From the NCBI GenBank assembly GCA_020860025.1, contig JAJBVC010000033.1, forward strand, positions 1 through 8,790: a stretch of DNA of 8,790 bases. Reading direction: 5' to 3'. The position numbers and the translations under genes were made by a program. This document shows, piece by piece, positions 1-5,562 of this stretch (positions within the stretch are counted from its first letter, which is position 1; every line of letters starts with the position of its first letter). The notes beneath the pieces are model-generated. The model saw only the letters and a list, made by a program, of their open reading frames with translations. It ran no database searches and was not told the DNA's origin. This DNA is from Clostridiales bacterium (lineage in GTDB: Bacteria > Bacillota > Clostridia > Oscillospirales > Acutalibacteraceae).

Positions 1-248
1 ACACAGACCTTGTTGTTTTTGAAACGCTTTACAGGGATGATACAGAAATAGCGTCGCATTCCGATATTGATGATGAAGACCAGACTGTTAAAATATGCGT
101 CCCTGTTACCGTAACAACTTCTAACCCCAAAACAGGTGATGAGAGGAATTACGGCTTTTGGATAGGCATAGGTGCTGTAGGTTTAGGCTGTGCTTTATCG
201 GCTGTTATTCTTAAAATAAAGGCAAAGAAAGATGAGGGCAACTGCTGA
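1..248 (+). CDS. VaFE-repeat surface protein, C-terminal fragment with NPKTG sorting signal
   Basis: This gene is open from the left edge (first full codon at base 3) and 81 residues are visible before TGA at 246-248. Residues 3-30 look like the end of a VaFE (Thr-Gln ester-bond) domain: LVVFE at 3-7, then H19, D21-I22-D23 and Q27-T28-V29, the usual HxDIxDxxQTV ending that carries the cross-linking Gln. A wall-sorting signal follows: NPKTG at 41-45, a glycine/alanine-rich membrane helix at about 51-70, and a basic tail (KIKAKK). The protein should be exported and covalently attached to peptidoglycan by a sortase. NPxTG suits a class B enzyme, and a class B sortase gene lies about 4.5 kb downstream. 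The N-terminal bulk is outside the window. In conjugative elements such proteins are often thought to act as adhesins for mating contact; that role is inferred here. Confidence 0.85.
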   Translation, partial: TDLVVFETLYRDDTEIASHSDIDDEDQTVKICVPVTVTTSNPKTGDERNYGFWIGIGAVGLGCALSAVILKIKAKKDEGNC

Positions 249-616
249 TGAAAAGAGCATATATTTGCAGTCGGGTAAGCTGCGACGACAGCAAATGCAT
301 AGACAGTACGGTCGCATACGCAAAATTTATTTACGATAAGTGTAAAATGATTCCCGTTATGTCTCAGCTTTACTCACTGATTTTTAATGATTTGAATGAT
401 AAATTTCAAAAGGAAATCGGTATGTCAATACGGCTCGGAAATATTCTTAATTCAGACGAAGTATGGGTATTCGGTGAAACATTAACCGATACGATGCAAG
501 ATGAACTGACCAAGAGCAAAGGATTAAACCGAGATATACATTTTATTGACGATTACCAATGCAGAGAAATATTAAAACGATACGGAGGAAAAGAAATTGA
601 AGAAGAAAATAGTTAA
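248..616 (+). CDS. DUF4406/DUF7768-like small protein (nucleoside 2-deoxyribosyltransferase-like fold)
   Basis: 122 residues. The opening MKRAYICSRV (beta strand, then the S/R position of the family), the central KCKMIPVMSQLYS segment and the D70-EVWVFGE motif followed by M83-Q84-D85-E86 follow the pattern of DUF4406/DUF7768 proteins. These are distant relatives of nucleoside 2-deoxyribosyltransferases and are common in phages and clostridial conjugative elements. No substrate is known and I do not claim enzyme activity. The start ATG shares its A with the previous gene's TGA (TGATG), and GAGGG at 234-238 lies 9 nt upstream, so translation is probably coupled. The 3' end overlaps the next gene by 20 nt, tying this gene into the transfer operon. 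The family call is from motif memory, not a search. Confidence 0.72.
   Translation: MKRAYICSRVSCDDSKCIDSTVAYAKFIYDKCKMIPVMSQLYSLIFNDLNDKFQKEIGMSIRLGNILNSDEVWVFGETLTDTMQDELTKSKGLNRDIHFIDDYQCREILKRYGGKEIEEENS
584..588 (+). promoter_or_regulatory. Ribosome binding site fixing a TTG start at 597
   Basis: GGAGG with an 8-nt spacer to TTG 597-599. It lies inside the end of the preceding gene, and no ATG is available in that frame before the signal peptide, so the TTG start is well supported. Confidence 0.8.
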
Positions 617-950
617 ATTCAGCAAAAAGCAGTGGCTGATTTTTGCCGTTGCTCTTGTTTTGGTACTGATATTTTCCGCAGCAACGGTATATGCCGCAGG
701 AGATGTGTCGGGTGCAATAGAAAGCACATGGAACAGTGCAAAGTCTCAGATTAAAACAGTTGTAAACAATGTTGTGTTTCCAGTTGTCGATATGGTCTTG
801 GCAATATTGTTTTTTGTTAAGATAGGTACTGCGTATTTTGATTATCGCAAGCATGGTCAATTTGAATTTGCAGCTCCGGCAATACTTTTTGCATGTCTTA
901 TCTTTACTCTCACCGCTCCGCTGTATATCTGGGGTATTGTAGGGATGTAA
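597..950 (+). CDS. DUF3852-family VirB2/pilin-like membrane protein of the transfer apparatus
   Basis: 117 residues from a TTG start with GGAGG 8 nt upstream. Residues 1-11 are basic and 12-31 hydrophobic. VYAAG at 31-35 looks like a signal peptidase site, leaving a mature protein of about 83 residues. Two more membrane segments lie at about 55-78 and 92-114. The central block with KTVVNNVVFPVVD and the YFDYRKHGQFEFAAPAILFA block match the DUF3852 family as I remember it, which accompanies TrbL, PrgI and VirB4 in Tn1549-like elements. Signal peptide plus two helices in a small protein beside a VirB6 gene is the usual layout of VirB2/TrbC-type pilins; that role is inference. Its start is buried in the previous gene, so it is translationally coupled. 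Confidence 0.8.
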   Translation: MKKKIVKFSKKQWLIFAVALVLVLIFSAATVYAAGDVSGAIESTWNSAKSQIKTVVNNVVFPVVDMVLAILFFVKIGTAYFDYRKHGQFEFAAPAILFACLIFTLTAPLYIWGIVGM

Positions 951-955
951 CGATG

Positions 956-987
956 TTGAATAAAAAATCGACATAACAGTATATAAT
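956..987 (+). promoter_or_regulatory. Weak candidate promoter ahead of the small gene at 1064
   Basis: A perfect TATAAT lies at 982-987. The only -35-like match is TTGAAT at 956-961 with a 20-nt spacer, which is too long for good sigma-A use. A second TATAAT at 1011-1016 has no recognisable -35. The 113-nt gap is long for this compact operon and very AT-rich, so a promoter is plausible but not established. Confidence 0.3.
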
Positions 988-1063
988 CATCGAAAATAAC
1001 TTCTCTTTATTATAATTAATAACTACAAGCAAATTTTTATTAAACACCTAAGGAGAAATATTT

Positions 1064-1384
1064 ATGGATGATTTCTTAGATATAATATATGATATACAAA
1101 GACAATCTATGGCAGCCGATAAAATTAATATTGACTCTAAAGTGGCAAAATTATTAAAAGAAAAAGATAAACTTGAAAGCAATTTTGCAGATGTTCTGTT
1201 AAAAGGACAAGAGATACCTTTTGACAATTTCATGGATTCTCTTGATAAATGTAATGATGATTTAAGAAAAGCATCATTTAAAAGCGGATTTGCGATGGCT
1301 TTATCACTGATAAAAGATGCAATAAAATATCCGCAAAATATGAGTGATAATTCGATATTTGGGTTTTTAGAGGGCTTGCAATAG
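1064..1384 (+). CDS. Small acidic/helical hypothetical protein in a transfer-operon gap
   Basis: 106 residues with AAGGAG at 1050-1055, 8 nt before the ATG, and a TAG stop. I do not recognise the family with confidence. The sequence is predicted helical and charged: a heptad-like charged stretch at about 22-42 (KIN...KVAKLLKEKDKLE) is followed by FKSGFAMALSLIKDAI near 73-88. That ending (Phe-x-x-Gly-Phe-x-x-Ala-x-x-Leu) recalls DUF6809-like small proteins of Firmicutes mobile elements; this is only a shape resemblance. It has no signal peptide or membrane segment, so it is probably cytosolic. It sits between two conserved transfer genes (DUF3852 and TrbL), is looser in spacing and by eye more AT-rich than its neighbours, and is followed immediately by a strong terminator. 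This suggests an inserted accessory gene. Confidence 0.65.
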   Translation: MDDFLDIIYDIQRQSMAADKINIDSKVAKLLKEKDKLESNFADVLLKGQEIPFDNFMDSLDKCNDDLRKASFKSGFAMALSLIKDAIKYPQNMSDNSIFGFLEGLQ

Positions 1385-1396
1385 ATTTAAGTTATT

Positions 1397-1430
1397 AGGG
1401 TGGTTAGGTAACTGACCATCCTTTTTTATT
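1397..1430 (+). terminator. Strong intrinsic terminator just upstream of the VirB6 gene
   Basis: An 11-bp stem (AGGGTGGTTAG at 1397-1407 with CTGACCATCCT at 1412-1422, two G-U pairs), a GTAA loop, then T6 ending at 1427 followed by ATT. It closes the small gene at 1064-1384, yet the next ATG (1451) is only 23 nt beyond the T run, leaving no room for another promoter. Confidence 0.85.
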
Positions 1431-1450
1431 GTACGGGAGGTGAATTAAAA

Positions 1451-2377
1451 ATGTTCGATTGGCTCGGAGATATAATCTCCGGCATGGGCGACGCAATAGG
1501 CAATGTGTTTCAAAACATTTCCGATAATATTATCGACAGTATATTAAATCGTATAATTCAGTGGCTGTTTACGGTGATATATGACGGCATAGCTGATTTT
1601 TTTACGATAATAAGCGGGTTCGGTGTTGAAATATTTGAACTTGAATGGGTTAATGCGATGGTAAGATTGTTTTATCTTTTCGGCTGGACTTTGTTTGTTG
1701 TCGGAATTGTGGTTTCTGCTTTCGATCTTGCTGTTGAATATCAAAACGGCAGAGGAAATATACAAGGTACCGCAATGAACTGGATTAAAGGATTTATGGC
1801 TGCATCACTGTTTACAATAACACCTATTGAGTTATATAAATTCTGCATAACACTGCAGAATACTTTTTCAAAGGATTTAGTATCAATCTTTGCATCACAA
1901 CAAGGAACAACACTCGGCGAAGTAGCTGCCGCATCCTTGGAATTTATCTTTAAGCAAGAGGGCGTTTTGGTAAACGCTTCTCTTTATTACTTGATTTGTC
2001 TTATTGCTTTGGGGTATTGTGTGATAAAGATTTTCTTTGACAATATTAAAAGAGGCGGAATTCTTCTTATACAAATAGCAGTAGGAAGTCTGTATATGTT
2101 CTCTGTTCTGAGGGGATATACAGACGGATTTAACCAATGGATAAAACAGGTTATTGCACTGTGTTTAACGGCATTTATGCAAACAACGCTTTTGTTTTTA
2201 GGACTTTTAACATTCAAGGATAATATGCTGCTCGGTATAGGCATTATGATGTCGGCTGCCGAAGTACCGAGAATTGCTCAGCAGTTCGGACTTGATACGA
2301 GCGTTAAGGTCAATGTAATGAGTGCTGTGCATATGGGTACTTCCGCTGTTAATCTCGTTAAATCTGTTGCTAAATAA
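1451..2377 (+). CDS. TrbL/VirB6-like polytopic channel protein (DUF6045-like)
   Basis: 308 residues. GGGAGGTG at 1435-1442 lies 8 nt before ATG. Hydrophobic segments are visible at about 34-56, 70-93, 111-132, 176-196, 203-221, 232-254 and 257-270, with an amphipathic start (WLGDIISGMGDAIGNVFQNI) typical of this group. Near the C-terminus EVPRIAQQFGLDTS (271-284) is a signature I associate with Firmicutes TrbL homologues. VirB6/TrbL proteins form the inner-membrane core of the mating channel with VirB3 and VirB4 partners, both encoded downstream. Length is normal for the clostridial branch. The gene directly follows a terminator, and its 3' side opens into a 158-nt gap holding the promoter of the toxin-antitoxin module, so it no longer abuts its natural neighbour, the PrgI-like gene. 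Confidence 0.85.
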   Translation: MFDWLGDIISGMGDAIGNVFQNISDNIIDSILNRIIQWLFTVIYDGIADFFTIISGFGVEIFELEWVNAMVRLFYLFGWTLFVVGIVVSAFDLAVEYQNGRGNIQGTAMNWIKGFMAASLFTITPIELYKFCITLQNTFSKDLVSIFASQQGTTLGEVAAASLEFIFKQEGVLVNASLYYLICLIALGYCVIKIFFDNIKRGGILLIQIAVGSLYMFSVLRGYTDGFNQWIKQVIALCLTAFMQTTLLFLGLLTFKDNMLLGIGIMMSAAEVPRIAQQFGLDTSVKVNVMSAVHMGTSAVNLVKSVAK

Positions 2378-2488
2378 ATTACTGAATTTTTTTGTAAAAT
2401 GTTTTGATTGTTTGTTTGAGTAAAAGATTTTGTCTTTAAAAGCTAATTCAAAACAAAATAACTTTAAGAAATATGCAAATAATACTAC

Positions 2489-2517
2489 TTGACAATGTTT
2501 CGGTATACCGATATAAT
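2489..2517 (+). promoter_or_regulatory. Perfect sigma-A promoter of the XRE/HipA-like module
   Basis: TTGACA (2489-2494), a 17-nt spacer, TATAAT (2512-2517): every consensus base is present. Transcription should start near 2523-2525, giving a leader of only about 12 nt whose 5' end is almost the Shine-Dalgarno itself. The strong core with an operator in the spacer implies that expression is set by repression. Confidence 0.9.
2500..2511 (+). promoter_or_regulatory. Palindromic operator between -35 and -10
   Basis: TCGGTATACCGA is a perfect 12-bp palindrome lying wholly inside the promoter spacer and ending at the base before TATAAT. A dimeric XRE protein bound here would block RNA polymerase. 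Autorepression by the product of the first gene, as for HipB and other XRE antitoxins, is the natural inference. I saw no second full copy in the window. Confidence 0.72.
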
Positions 2518-2523
2518 GATGAT

Positions 2524-2530
2524 AGGAGTG
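2524..2530 (+). promoter_or_regulatory. Ribosome binding site fixing the antitoxin start at 2536
   Basis: AGGAGTG, with 7 nt between AGGAG and ATG 2536. An in-frame ATG at 2473 lies upstream of the promoter and cannot be the start of the main transcript. Confidence 0.8.
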
Positions 2531-2535
2531 ATAGT

Positions 2536-2958
2536 ATGTATATCGAAAAGTTACTTGCAAAACAGAATATGACAAAATATCGTCTTTCAGTTATATCGGG
2601 GATACCTCATGCAACGCTAAACGATATATGCAGCGGTAAAACAAGAATAGATAAATGTTCCGCTATGACTGTATATAAACTTGCAAAAGCTTTGAATATT
2701 ACAATGGAAAATCTAATTGAATTGTGTTTGAAAGAAACCGCTGTGAATAATGAAAGAGAAAAATCATATGAGTACGGATTGCCGGAATATTTACAGCATG
2801 ATTTGGATGAATATAAAAAAGGTCTTAAAAAGGGATCGCCTTTAATGGATTGTTTGTGGGGTGAACTTTACGGGAGCATAAATGTTGCCGAGCATACGGA
2901 CGGTATTATTTCATCACAACAAGCACAGTATTTGAGGAAGAAATATTTATGGAGATGA
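2536..2958 (+). CDS. XRE-family antitoxin/repressor paired with a HipA-like kinase
   Basis: 140 residues. Residues 1-64 are a Cro/CI-type helix-turn-helix: the motif MTKYRLSVISGIPHATLNDI is followed by SGKTRIDKC and a terminal helix TVYKLAKALNITMENLIEL. After a charged linker, residues from about 82 to 140 form a second conserved block (LPEYLQHDLDEYKKGLKKG, then MDCLWGELYGSINVAEHTDG, then ISSQQAQYLRKKYL) that I recognise as the usual tail of clostridial XRE antitoxins. It probably contacts and restrains the kinase. The gene starts 19 nt after a consensus promoter containing a palindrome, so it is probably autorepressed. Only 4 nt separate its TGA from the kinase ATG, and its last codons hold the kinase's GGAG site, so the two are co-translated. 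HTH identity is firm; antitoxin role is inferred from pairing. Confidence 0.85.
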   Translation: MYIEKLLAKQNMTKYRLSVISGIPHATLNDICSGKTRIDKCSAMTVYKLAKALNITMENLIELCLKETAVNNEREKSYEYGLPEYLQHDLDEYKKGLKKGSPLMDCLWGELYGSINVAEHTDGIISSQQAQYLRKKYLWR

Positions 2959-2962
2959 TAAA

Positions 2963-3853
2963 ATGCAAAATAAGATTGATTTTATAAAGTGCAAAGTAGT
3001 GCCTACAAAGGCATTCGGCGGTGCAAACGGTAAGAAAATCTCAATTGAATATAACGGCGAATTGTATATGCTCAAATTTCCTTCTTCCGCTGAAAACAAA
3101 CCGACAGACTTATCATATACAAACAGTTGTATAAGTGAACATATCGCAAGCAGTATATTCAATATTTTAGGTTTAAATGCACAAAAAACGATTCTCGGAA
3201 CTTATACAGTCAACGGGAAAGAAAAAGTAGTTTGTGCTTGTAAAGATTTTACTGCCGACGGCGAACAGTTCTACGATTTCAGTGCAATAAAAAATACAAT
3301 TATTGATTCAGAGCATCAAGGTGCCGGGACAGAATTAGAAGAAATACTTGAGACTATAGAAAAACAAAAATTTGTTAATCCGGTTAAACTTACGGAGTTT
3401 TTTTGGGATATGTTTGCAGTTGACGCTCTTCTCGGTAATTTTGACAGACACAACGGTAACTGGGGATTTTTAGTTGATAATAACGGTAATTCAAAAATTG
3501 CTCCTGTATTTGACTGCGGAAGTTGTCTGCTGCCACAGGCAGATGATAAGATTATGGAAAAAATTTTAAATAATTCCGATGAGCTTAACGCAAGAATATA
3601 TCAGTTCCCGACATCTGCAATCAAAGAAGGCAACAGAAAAATCAATTACTTTGACTTTCTCACAAACTGCAATAACAATAATTGCAATGAAGCTGTGAAA
3701 AGAATTACCAAAAGAATTGATCTTGCCAAGATAAACGCCTTTATTGATGATGTACCGTATATATCCGAATTGCAAAGAGAATTTTATAAACAATATATTA
3801 CTGCAAGGTATGAAAAAATACTTGAATTTGCATACGATAATATTATTGAATAA
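2963..3853 (+). CDS. Compact HipA-like Ser/Thr kinase (HipT/CtkA-like), probable toxin
   Basis: 296 residues with GGAG 8 nt upstream. HipA-fold kinase signs in order: FGGANGKKISIEYNG (18-32) with the nucleotide lysine K38 in YMLKFP, E59 in the next helix, catalytic loop G158-N-F-D161-R-H163-N164-G-N166-W-G, and metal-binding D184 in APVFDCGS. All key residues are present, so it should be active. It lacks the N-terminal subdomain of E. coli HipA (about 440 residues) and is close in size to HipT and to Helicobacter CtkA. HipA and HipT kinases stop growth by phosphorylating aminoacyl-tRNA synthetases (GltX, TrpS); the target here is unknown. With its XRE partner, consensus promoter and terminator it makes a closed toxin-antitoxin module set between the VirB6 and VirB3 genes, probably for element maintenance or defence. 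A run of Asn at 238-240, flanked by Cys and further Asn, is a local oddity. Confidence 0.85.
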   Translation: MQNKIDFIKCKVVPTKAFGGANGKKISIEYNGELYMLKFPSSAENKPTDLSYTNSCISEHIASSIFNILGLNAQKTILGTYTVNGKEKVVCACKDFTADGEQFYDFSAIKNTIIDSEHQGAGTELEEILETIEKQKFVNPVKLTEFFWDMFAVDALLGNFDRHNGNWGFLVDNNGNSKIAPVFDCGSCLLPQADDKIMEKILNNSDELNARIYQFPTSAIKEGNRKINYFDFLTNCNNNNCNEAVKRITKRIDLAKINAFIDDVPYISELQREFYKQYITARYEKILEFAYDNIIE

Positions 3854-3891
3854 GATAATAATTCGGTAAGAATCAGATATAATAACAATCA

Positions 3892-3927
3892 AATAGCGCC
3901 TATCAATTCCGATAGGTGTTATTTTTT
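3892..3927 (+). terminator. Intrinsic terminator closing the kinase module, upstream of the PrgI-like gene
   Basis: A stem of up to 13 bp (3892-3904 with 3911-3923, two G-U pairs; core GCCTATC/GATAGGT), loop AATTCC, and T6 at 3922-3927. The next ATG (3949) is 21 nt beyond the T run and only an SD site fits between them. Confidence 0.85.
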
Positions 3928-3948
3928 ACCCAAAAGCAAGGAGGGAAA

Positions 3949-4233
3949 ATGAACAAACAATATATATACCCGCAAAATATGAAAGCGTCAGCATCGCTAT
4001 GGCTGTGGAGTTTGAAAGATTTTTTAATAATTGTTGTAGGCGCTTTAATTTCTGCTGTAATACTTGCAACGACAAGATTGATGATTCCGGCGGTAATCGT
4101 CGCCGTGTTTGCATTTTTGAGTATACGAAGCGATGAAACCACCGTTCTTGATTTCGTTAAATATGCAATCAAGTATTTCATTTCTTCACAGCAAACAAAT
4201 TATTGGAAATTGGGAGATGATAAAAATAATTAG
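3949..4233 (+). CDS. PrgI/VirB3-like inner-membrane transfer protein
   Basis: 94 residues from ATG 3949, preceded by AAGGAGG (3938-3944, short 4-nt spacer). An upstream in-frame start at 3916 is dismissed because it lies in the terminator. The order is a short N-terminal strand (QYIYPQNMKA), WLWSLKDFLIIVVGALISAVILA (about 16-38) as first membrane helix, LMIPAVIVAVFAFLSI (about 42-57) as second, then a soluble amphipathic tail ending in YFISSQQTNYWKL. Length, two closely spaced helices and position directly before VirB4-type genes fit the PrgI/VirB3 role of docking the VirB4 ATPase to the membrane. The next gene's ATG follows one base after its TAG, so the two are translationally coupled. Confidence 0.78.
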   Translation: MNKQYIYPQNMKASASLWLWSLKDFLIIVVGALISAVILATTRLMIPAVIVAVFAFLSIRSDETTVLDFVKYAIKYFISSQQTNYWKLGDDKNN

Positions 4234-4234
4234 T

Positions 4235-4828
4235 ATGTCAAAAAGAAAGAAAAATAAGAATTCCGTTCAGGAGTTTATCGGTATTGAAACCTTTACAAAG
4301 AGAGGACTTAAAACCAAGTACGGCGAGCTTGTGTATTTCCTCATAAGTCCGACAAATATATCGGTGCTTTCAAATGAAAATATCAAACTTAAAATTCGGC
4401 ATTTAATGCAGGTGCTTTCGGCTCAGCCGAATATTGAAATTACCTGTATCGATTCGTGTGAGAGATTTGATGATAACAAAAACTTTATGCTTCAAAGAAA
4501 AAATCGGGAAACTAATCCTGCTGTTTGTGATTGCCTTTCAAAAGATATTGATTATCTTGATAATATTCAGATTGAAATGTCAACGGCAAGACAGTTTATG
4601 TTCTCCGTTCGTTTCAGAAAAGAAAAGGATGAACAGATATTTAACCGGATTAACAGGGTGCAAAAAGCAATATCGGAGCAGGGATTTGAAGTCAGACGTT
4701 TGGAAAAAGATGATATTAAGCGTTTTATTGCTATATATTTCGGCGCTTCTATGCAAGGTGAGTTGATTCCCGATATTGACGGAAAGGATTGCTTTGATGA
4801 AGAAAAAATCAAAAAAGCTTTTGCTTAA
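4235..4828 (+). CDS. Conjugal transfer protein resembling the VirB4 N-terminal (CagE/TrbE) domain
   Basis: 197 residues from ATG 4235, one base after the previous TAG; an in-frame ATG at 4217 is an alternative, but it lies directly against GGGAG with no spacer. The protein opens with a basic MSKRKKNK, has no membrane segment, and ends in a block at about 117-170 (TARQFMFSVRFRKEKDEQIF, then RINRVQKAISEQGFEVRRL, then DDIKRFIAIYFG). That block follows the pattern of VirB4 N-terminal domains, where a strand is followed by a long helix, a 'gl.v.rl' turn and an 'ee...ll..yf' helix. I saw no Walker motif. It is probably a cytosolic partner of the VirB4 ATPase downstream, perhaps its split-off N-terminal domain. 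The family name is uncertain. Its 3' end overlaps the sortase start by 32 nt. Confidence 0.62.
   Translation: MSKRKKNKNSVQEFIGIETFTKRGLKTKYGELVYFLISPTNISVLSNENIKLKIRHLMQVLSAQPNIEITCIDSCERFDDNKNFMLQRKNRETNPAVCDCLSKDIDYLDNIQIEMSTARQFMFSVRFRKEKDEQIFNRINRVQKAISEQGFEVRRLEKDDIKRFIAIYFGASMQGELIPDIDGKDCFDEEKIKKAFA
4783..4788 (+). promoter_or_regulatory. Ribosome binding site choosing the sortase start at 4797
   Basis: AAAGGA with an 8-nt spacer to ATG 4797, inside the preceding gene. A TTG seven codons upstream (4776) has no comparable site. From 4797 the protein begins with a clean basic N-terminus (MKKKSKK) and then its membrane anchor. Confidence 0.7.
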
Positions 4829-5496
4829 TACCGTCATATCAATATCAACAGCCGTTTTTGTAATATGTTTTGCCGCTGTTCTCGGTATGTATATTAATTC
4901 GCTGAAAGCTGAAAAAGAGATTGATGATTTAAAACCGATAATTGTTTTTGAAGATAATGATACCGATAACTCAATTGAAAACTGCGTTGCATGGCTTGAA
5001 ATTCCGAATACCGATATTGATTATCCCGTTATGCAAAAGGAAAATGACCCGGAATATTATCTTCACAGGAATTACAAAGGTGAGTATTCATATTCGGGTA
5101 CACCGTTTCTTGACGGAAAGTGCGGTGTCGAAACAAGCCGTAACCTTATCATCTACGGTCATAATATGCGTGACGGTACAATGTTTTCAGATCTTATGAA
5201 ATACAAAGATACCGATTACTGTAAAGAACATTCCGTCGTATATCTGACTGTAGACAATACTGTTTACGAGTATGAACTTTATGCGGTTTGCAAGGTTTTA
5301 AATAACGATGAATGGTATACATTCAATGACAAGATAAGCGAAAAAGAGCTTGATAATTTAATATCCCATATCAAAGATAAATCCCTTTACATTTCTCAAA
5401 AAGAGGCACAGTATGGGGATTGTTTTTTTAACCCTTTCCACTTGTGAGTATTCACAGACAAACGGAAGGCTGATTATTATTGGAGTTAAGATTTAA
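4797..5496 (+). pseudogene. srtB: Class B sortase, frameshifted before the catalytic Cys
   Basis: The 0-frame product is 216 residues, ending at TGA 5445-5447. Residues 1-7 are basic, and about 8-31 is the membrane anchor. The sortase core follows with CVAWLEIPNTDIDYPVMQ (63-80) and NLIIYGHNM (117-124), holding catalytic H122. Near QYGDC the frame breaks: the run at 5423-5429 has seven T. With six, translation continues LTLSTCEYSQTNGRL, giving catalytic C216 and R224, and ends at TAA 5494-5496 as a 232-residue enzyme of normal class B length. As written, Cys and Arg are lost, so the product should be inactive. A working enzyme would anchor substrates such as the NPKTG protein at 1-248. Causes could be a real loss, phase variation, transcript slippage or a homopolymer read error. 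The rest of the gene is undamaged, so the lesion is recent or reversible. Confidence 0.85.
5423..5429 (+). repeat. T7 homopolymer at the sortase frame break
   Basis: Seven T in a row spanning the point where the sortase reading frame changes. Removing one T (or adding two) restores the TLSTC catalytic motif and the normal C-terminus. It is a candidate slippage site for replication or transcription. Confidence 0.85.
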
Positions 5497-5501
5497 TTAT
5501 A

Positions 5502-5530
5502 TTGATTTTAGTAAAAGGAATGTGTATAAT
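5502..5530 (+). promoter_or_regulatory. Sigma-A promoter for the stand-alone HipA-like gene
   Basis: TTGATT (5502-5507), a 17-nt spacer, TATAAT (5525-5530). It begins 5 nt after the restored sortase stop. Transcription should start near 5537, giving a leader of about 26 nt that carries the GGAGG site. I see no clear operator palindrome, unlike the first kinase module. Confidence 0.75.
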
Positions 5531-5550
5531 ATGAATAAAAAGATTAAAAA

Positions 5551-5555
5551 GGAGG
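5551..5555 (+). promoter_or_regulatory. Ribosome binding site fixing a TTG start at 5563
   Basis: AAAAAGGAGG ends at 5555, 7 nt before TTG 5563. The first in-frame ATG (5578) is 22 nt from the site, so TTG is preferred. Confidence 0.78.
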
Positions 5556-5562
5556 CAATATT

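Noticed and set aside
543..974. Minus-strand open frame across the DUF3852 gene, and similar antisense frames elsewhere
   Set aside because: They overlap well-supported plus-strand genes, give Cys/Tyr/Ile-rich low-sense proteins and lack ribosome sites.
951..1063. Riboswitch or small RNA in the 113-nt gap
   Set aside because: Very AT-rich, with no stable stem or known aptamer motif that I can see; only a weak promoter candidate.
2401..2454. Inverted repeat GTTTTGA / TCAAAAC after the VirB6-like gene as a terminator
   Set aside because: Only 7 AT-rich pairs with a 40-nt loop and no T run directly after it.
2473..2535. 21-codon N-terminal extension of the XRE gene from ATG 2473
   Set aside because: It lies across the consensus promoter and operator, has no ribosome site, and would not be on the transcript. 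ATG 2536 with AGGAG is the start.
3878..3883. TATAAT after the compact kinase as a promoter for the PrgI-like gene
   Set aside because: No -35 at a usable distance, and the terminator follows at once.
3916..3948. Longer start for the PrgI-like gene at 3916
   Set aside because: It sits inside the terminator stem and T run; ATG 3949 follows AAGGAGG and opens a normal PrgI-type N-terminus.
4133..4234. Longer start for the 197-residue transfer protein
   Set aside because: It would overlap most of the 3' half of the PrgI-like gene; ATG 4235, one base after its stop, gives the expected basic N-terminus.
5424..5430. T TTT TTA heptamer as a -1 programmed frameshift site in the sortase
   Set aside because: The heptamer is not in the needed phase and the sortase requires a +1 (or -2) change, so a standard -1 slip would not restore the TLSTC frame.
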